Source: Lineus longissimus
Taxonomy: Eukaryota; Nemertea; Pilidiophora; Heteronemertea; Lineidae
NCBI RefSeq assembly: GCF_910592395.1
Contig: NC_088310.1
Location: 21,335,501-21,399,500, forward strand
DNA: 64,000 bases
Direction: 5' to 3'
Positions 61,481 to 64,000 of this stretch are shown here, piece after piece. Each line of letters opens with the position of its first letter. The stretch's first letter is position 1. The notes under the pieces are model-generated. The model saw only the letters and a program-made list of their open reading frames with translations. It made no database searches and was not told the DNA's origin. The position numbers and the translations under genes were made by a program.

Positions 61481-63647
61481 ACATTTACAAATCGCCATTA
61501 TCATCGCTTGGTGACCTCGCGGTATGCATGAGCTAATAATTCCATAGTCCAGGATGAGCACGGCAGCGTACGCATTAAAAGAAACCATATTCCGCTGATT
61601 CCGGAAACTACATGTACCTCATCGATATTGGATATTGTGTGGTTGTAAATGAAACCCTCCTCAGTCAACACAATAAAGATCGATTCCGTAAGGTGAAGTG
61701 TTCATCTCGCTTACAAAGGTCTGGTTGCGTGCTCAGGTTTCTAAAAGGTGCCTTTTCCGCTCAAGCGCAGTGTCCGTATTTCGTCGTCCTTTTGTCGCGT
61801 TTCTTAACTGCTTGAGCTATGAACGTGTTACTTAGTGCCGATGAACGCCTAGTATTGGTTCAATTCGCCGCGACACTGAATTTCCCTCCGGTCTGATTCT
61901 TAACTTGGCCTCCAGGGCACCAAAACTGAAAACTTAAAAAGTGCGATTTCTCGCTTATTACAACTGATTGCTTACCCCTAGCCGTGTTTCATTTAACCTG
62001 CGAAGGCAAAGGTAGAGCCATACTTTATCTTAAGACCATGGATTTATGCAGTATGCAGTATATGGTAGAAGACTGCAACACTAGACTGGAAGAAATAATT
62101 GAATATGGTTGAAGTTGTTTGACGCAGTTTTAAAAAATCTCTATGTTAATAATTATCGCCAAGGGGATTGTTTCAACCCCATTTTGCTATATTGGTCCCT
62201 TTGAACTTGAACATAAAACTAATTGGCGTGGGAGTGGTAATGCTGAAGACCACTATTGATATTAAGAATGATGCACGTTCAGTTTGAGCGATGGCGGTAA
62301 TGATACAGCAAAGGACTGAACAATAGATACACGGAATTTAAAAAAAACACACCAATTGCTTTGCTTTAGCGGGGGTAGGATTGGATGATGAAAGAAATTC
62401 AAATATTGTTGTCAGTTTGGCCTATACAATGGATTAGAATAAAATATAATTGAATTGAACAATGTCTTGTATATCACCGAATCCAGTATTTCTACCTCCT
62501 CTCAATTGCTGCCACGACGAGCCATGATTATCTCATTCTCATTGAAACCTGCCACACAAGATTTGAAGGCGATTAGGACAGGACGGACGTTCATGAAAAT
62601 ATGTATAGCCCTGCTGTGAATATTTCTGGAGAAAAGACGAGACTAGTCATTAGATCATAAAGATTGCATCTTCTATCGGTGAATATTTGAGTCACGTACC
62701 CTCCACTTTTGTTACTAATACGGCCATCATAGTACCCTTGTTATCCTAATGGATTTCAATTAAGATACAAAGCCTTCATCTGCGGGAACGGTGTGCCTTG
62801 TAGTCTCCGTTTTCGCATAAAGCTATCATCCCTGTATGACTAACGGAATACTGTGTCTACTCAAAGGAGCCACGCTAAAGGGGTAGCGTTCATTTCAACT
62901 GTGAGAGGCTTTGACAACACACAGTAACACGGTAAAGGGTGGGATAGCCGTAAATGTTCGCTAAGTGGTCATTAGCGCTGTTTGAATCATACTGGACCAG
63001 CTCGACGTGCATCACTCAACTTTGACCCTCTGAAACGCGTCCCAACAGACAGGTCGTTCCCATCACCACGACCAGTTCATGACTGGTGCAGACCTTTTGT
63101 CCTTGGATGTACCTGCGGTGGCTTTTTATTTCAGTTAGATCGCCCAACTCTTGCCAAAGACAATGCCTCTGCATGCACACAATAACTGCAGTAATAAGCA
63201 CCATCTTCAAAGAAATGACGCTAAGATAATACCCTTCCCACAACTCCACTCTTGGCCATCTCTGAGGGCCATTTTGAATTCGTAGAATAAGTAGTACCGG
63301 TATTTCTTTCTGCGGAAAAATGTTATCATGGCAGTATCAGAATATGATATCGAGTGCTGTGTAATCCACTCAAATGGTTTCCTATATAATCTTGTTTGTC
63401 GATATCTGGGTCTCCGCCAAGACATCGCGCCAATGGGGAAACCTACTGGAGGCTGGCAGTTTTCCGATCCTGGTGCGATAGGAGCTTAAATAATTCAAGC
63501 TTGGGTTTCAGTTCCTGTTGGATTTATAACCTGATACACGTTTTTTTGGTAGAGTTTTGAAATATCTATTCTATGCATAAATTTATTTTGTGAAAATGGT
63601 CTGAGGATATTCGCCTATGTGCGTGTACGTTCGCACATTCATTTCAG

Positions 63648-63955
63648 GTAAAATTTTGTACTCTTATCAAAACTACGAAACCATCAACAACATACGAAAT
63701 ACTCCTTTCAAGAAAAAAAACTTATTTCTAAAAGTTGGATGCACTAGTCTGCGAGAACAATGCAACAACAACAGCCTAATCCTTAACCTTTTGTCGACAA
63801 TGGTACCAGACAACTTCATTCCCATCTCAGTTTCTGTGCTCGCGACAAACGAAACATATGCCCAGGTACGATGGTGGTTAGAAAATGTTGCTATGGAAAG
63901 GTACCAAGCTAACCACTCAATGGTATCTCTTGTTGAAGTGTCGCCATGGTTTTAA
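63648..63955 (+). CDS. Candidate later exon of the membrane glycoprotein gene
   Basis: An acceptor-like CATTCATTTCAG is followed by an open frame in phase 1, the phase of the upstream exons. It reads GKILYSYQNYETINNIRN, then KVGCTSLREQCNNNSLILN and MVPDNFIPISVSVLATNETY, ending at TAA (63953) or at an internal donor CAG|GTACGA after 63865. Sequons (NNS, NET, NHS) and paired cysteines suit a lumenal domain. It could follow exon 2 or exon 3 of the gene starting at 48980. The domain is not recognised. Confidence 0.3.
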
Positions 63956-64000
63956 CGCTCAGGATTTGAAATGTTGGCAGGCGCCTTTTGACTGAGGTTC

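Larger units (their letters stand above)
57024..63647. other. Intronic or intergenic DNA
   Basis: No frame here is convincing; the 122-residue plus-strand frame at 57819-58187 has no recognised domain or clear splice context. It contains the 31-bp triplication at 58710 and the SINE-like tail near 61430. Confidence 0.45.

Overview
The window is nuclear genomic DNA from an animal. Coding sequence is sparse and split by GT-AG introns that are often several kilobases long. The recognisable products are metazoan: an ASPP-family p53/PP1 regulator and class A GPCRs. A lophotrochozoan (brachiopod, mollusc or annelid-like) marine invertebrate fits the tandem orphan GPCRs and the AT-rich, repeat-strewn introns, but that placement is inference; no rRNA or mitochondrial marker is present.

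Layout. 1-2133: a degenerate 48-bp minisatellite in two blocks, each closed by the same ~85-bp flank. 5544-31955 (minus): eleven phase-consistent exons of an ASPP1/ASPP2 orthologue, covering the N-terminal ubiquitin-like fold, coiled coil, very long disordered proline/serine/glutamine region, RVSF PP1-docking motif, ankyrin repeats, SH3 domain and stop. Only the start-codon exon is not located. 37686-39005 (minus): an unrecognised basic, serine/arginine-rich protein gene with at least two exons and two possible 3' ends. 40797-43363 and 44621-46916 (minus): two tandem paralogous seven-helix receptors with the same four-exon structure. 48859-57023 (plus): the 5' part of a gene for a type II membrane (signal-anchor) glycoprotein, preceded by an upstream ORF. 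A candidate later exon lies at 63648. The remainder is introns and intergenic DNA.

No operon-like or defence-type system is visible. The genes are physical neighbours without obvious functional connection, apart from the GPCR pair, which arose by local duplication. The most unusual non-genic structures are a 69-bp perfect inverted repeat in an ASPP intron (6587-6752), a 146-bp MITE-like element between the GPCR exons (41436-41581), a 29-bp palindrome flanked by exact 8-bp direct repeats (39977-40021), and the 48-bp array that keeps reading frames open on both strands.

Exon boundaries were set by reading splice sites and checking phase by hand. They are predictions without transcript evidence.
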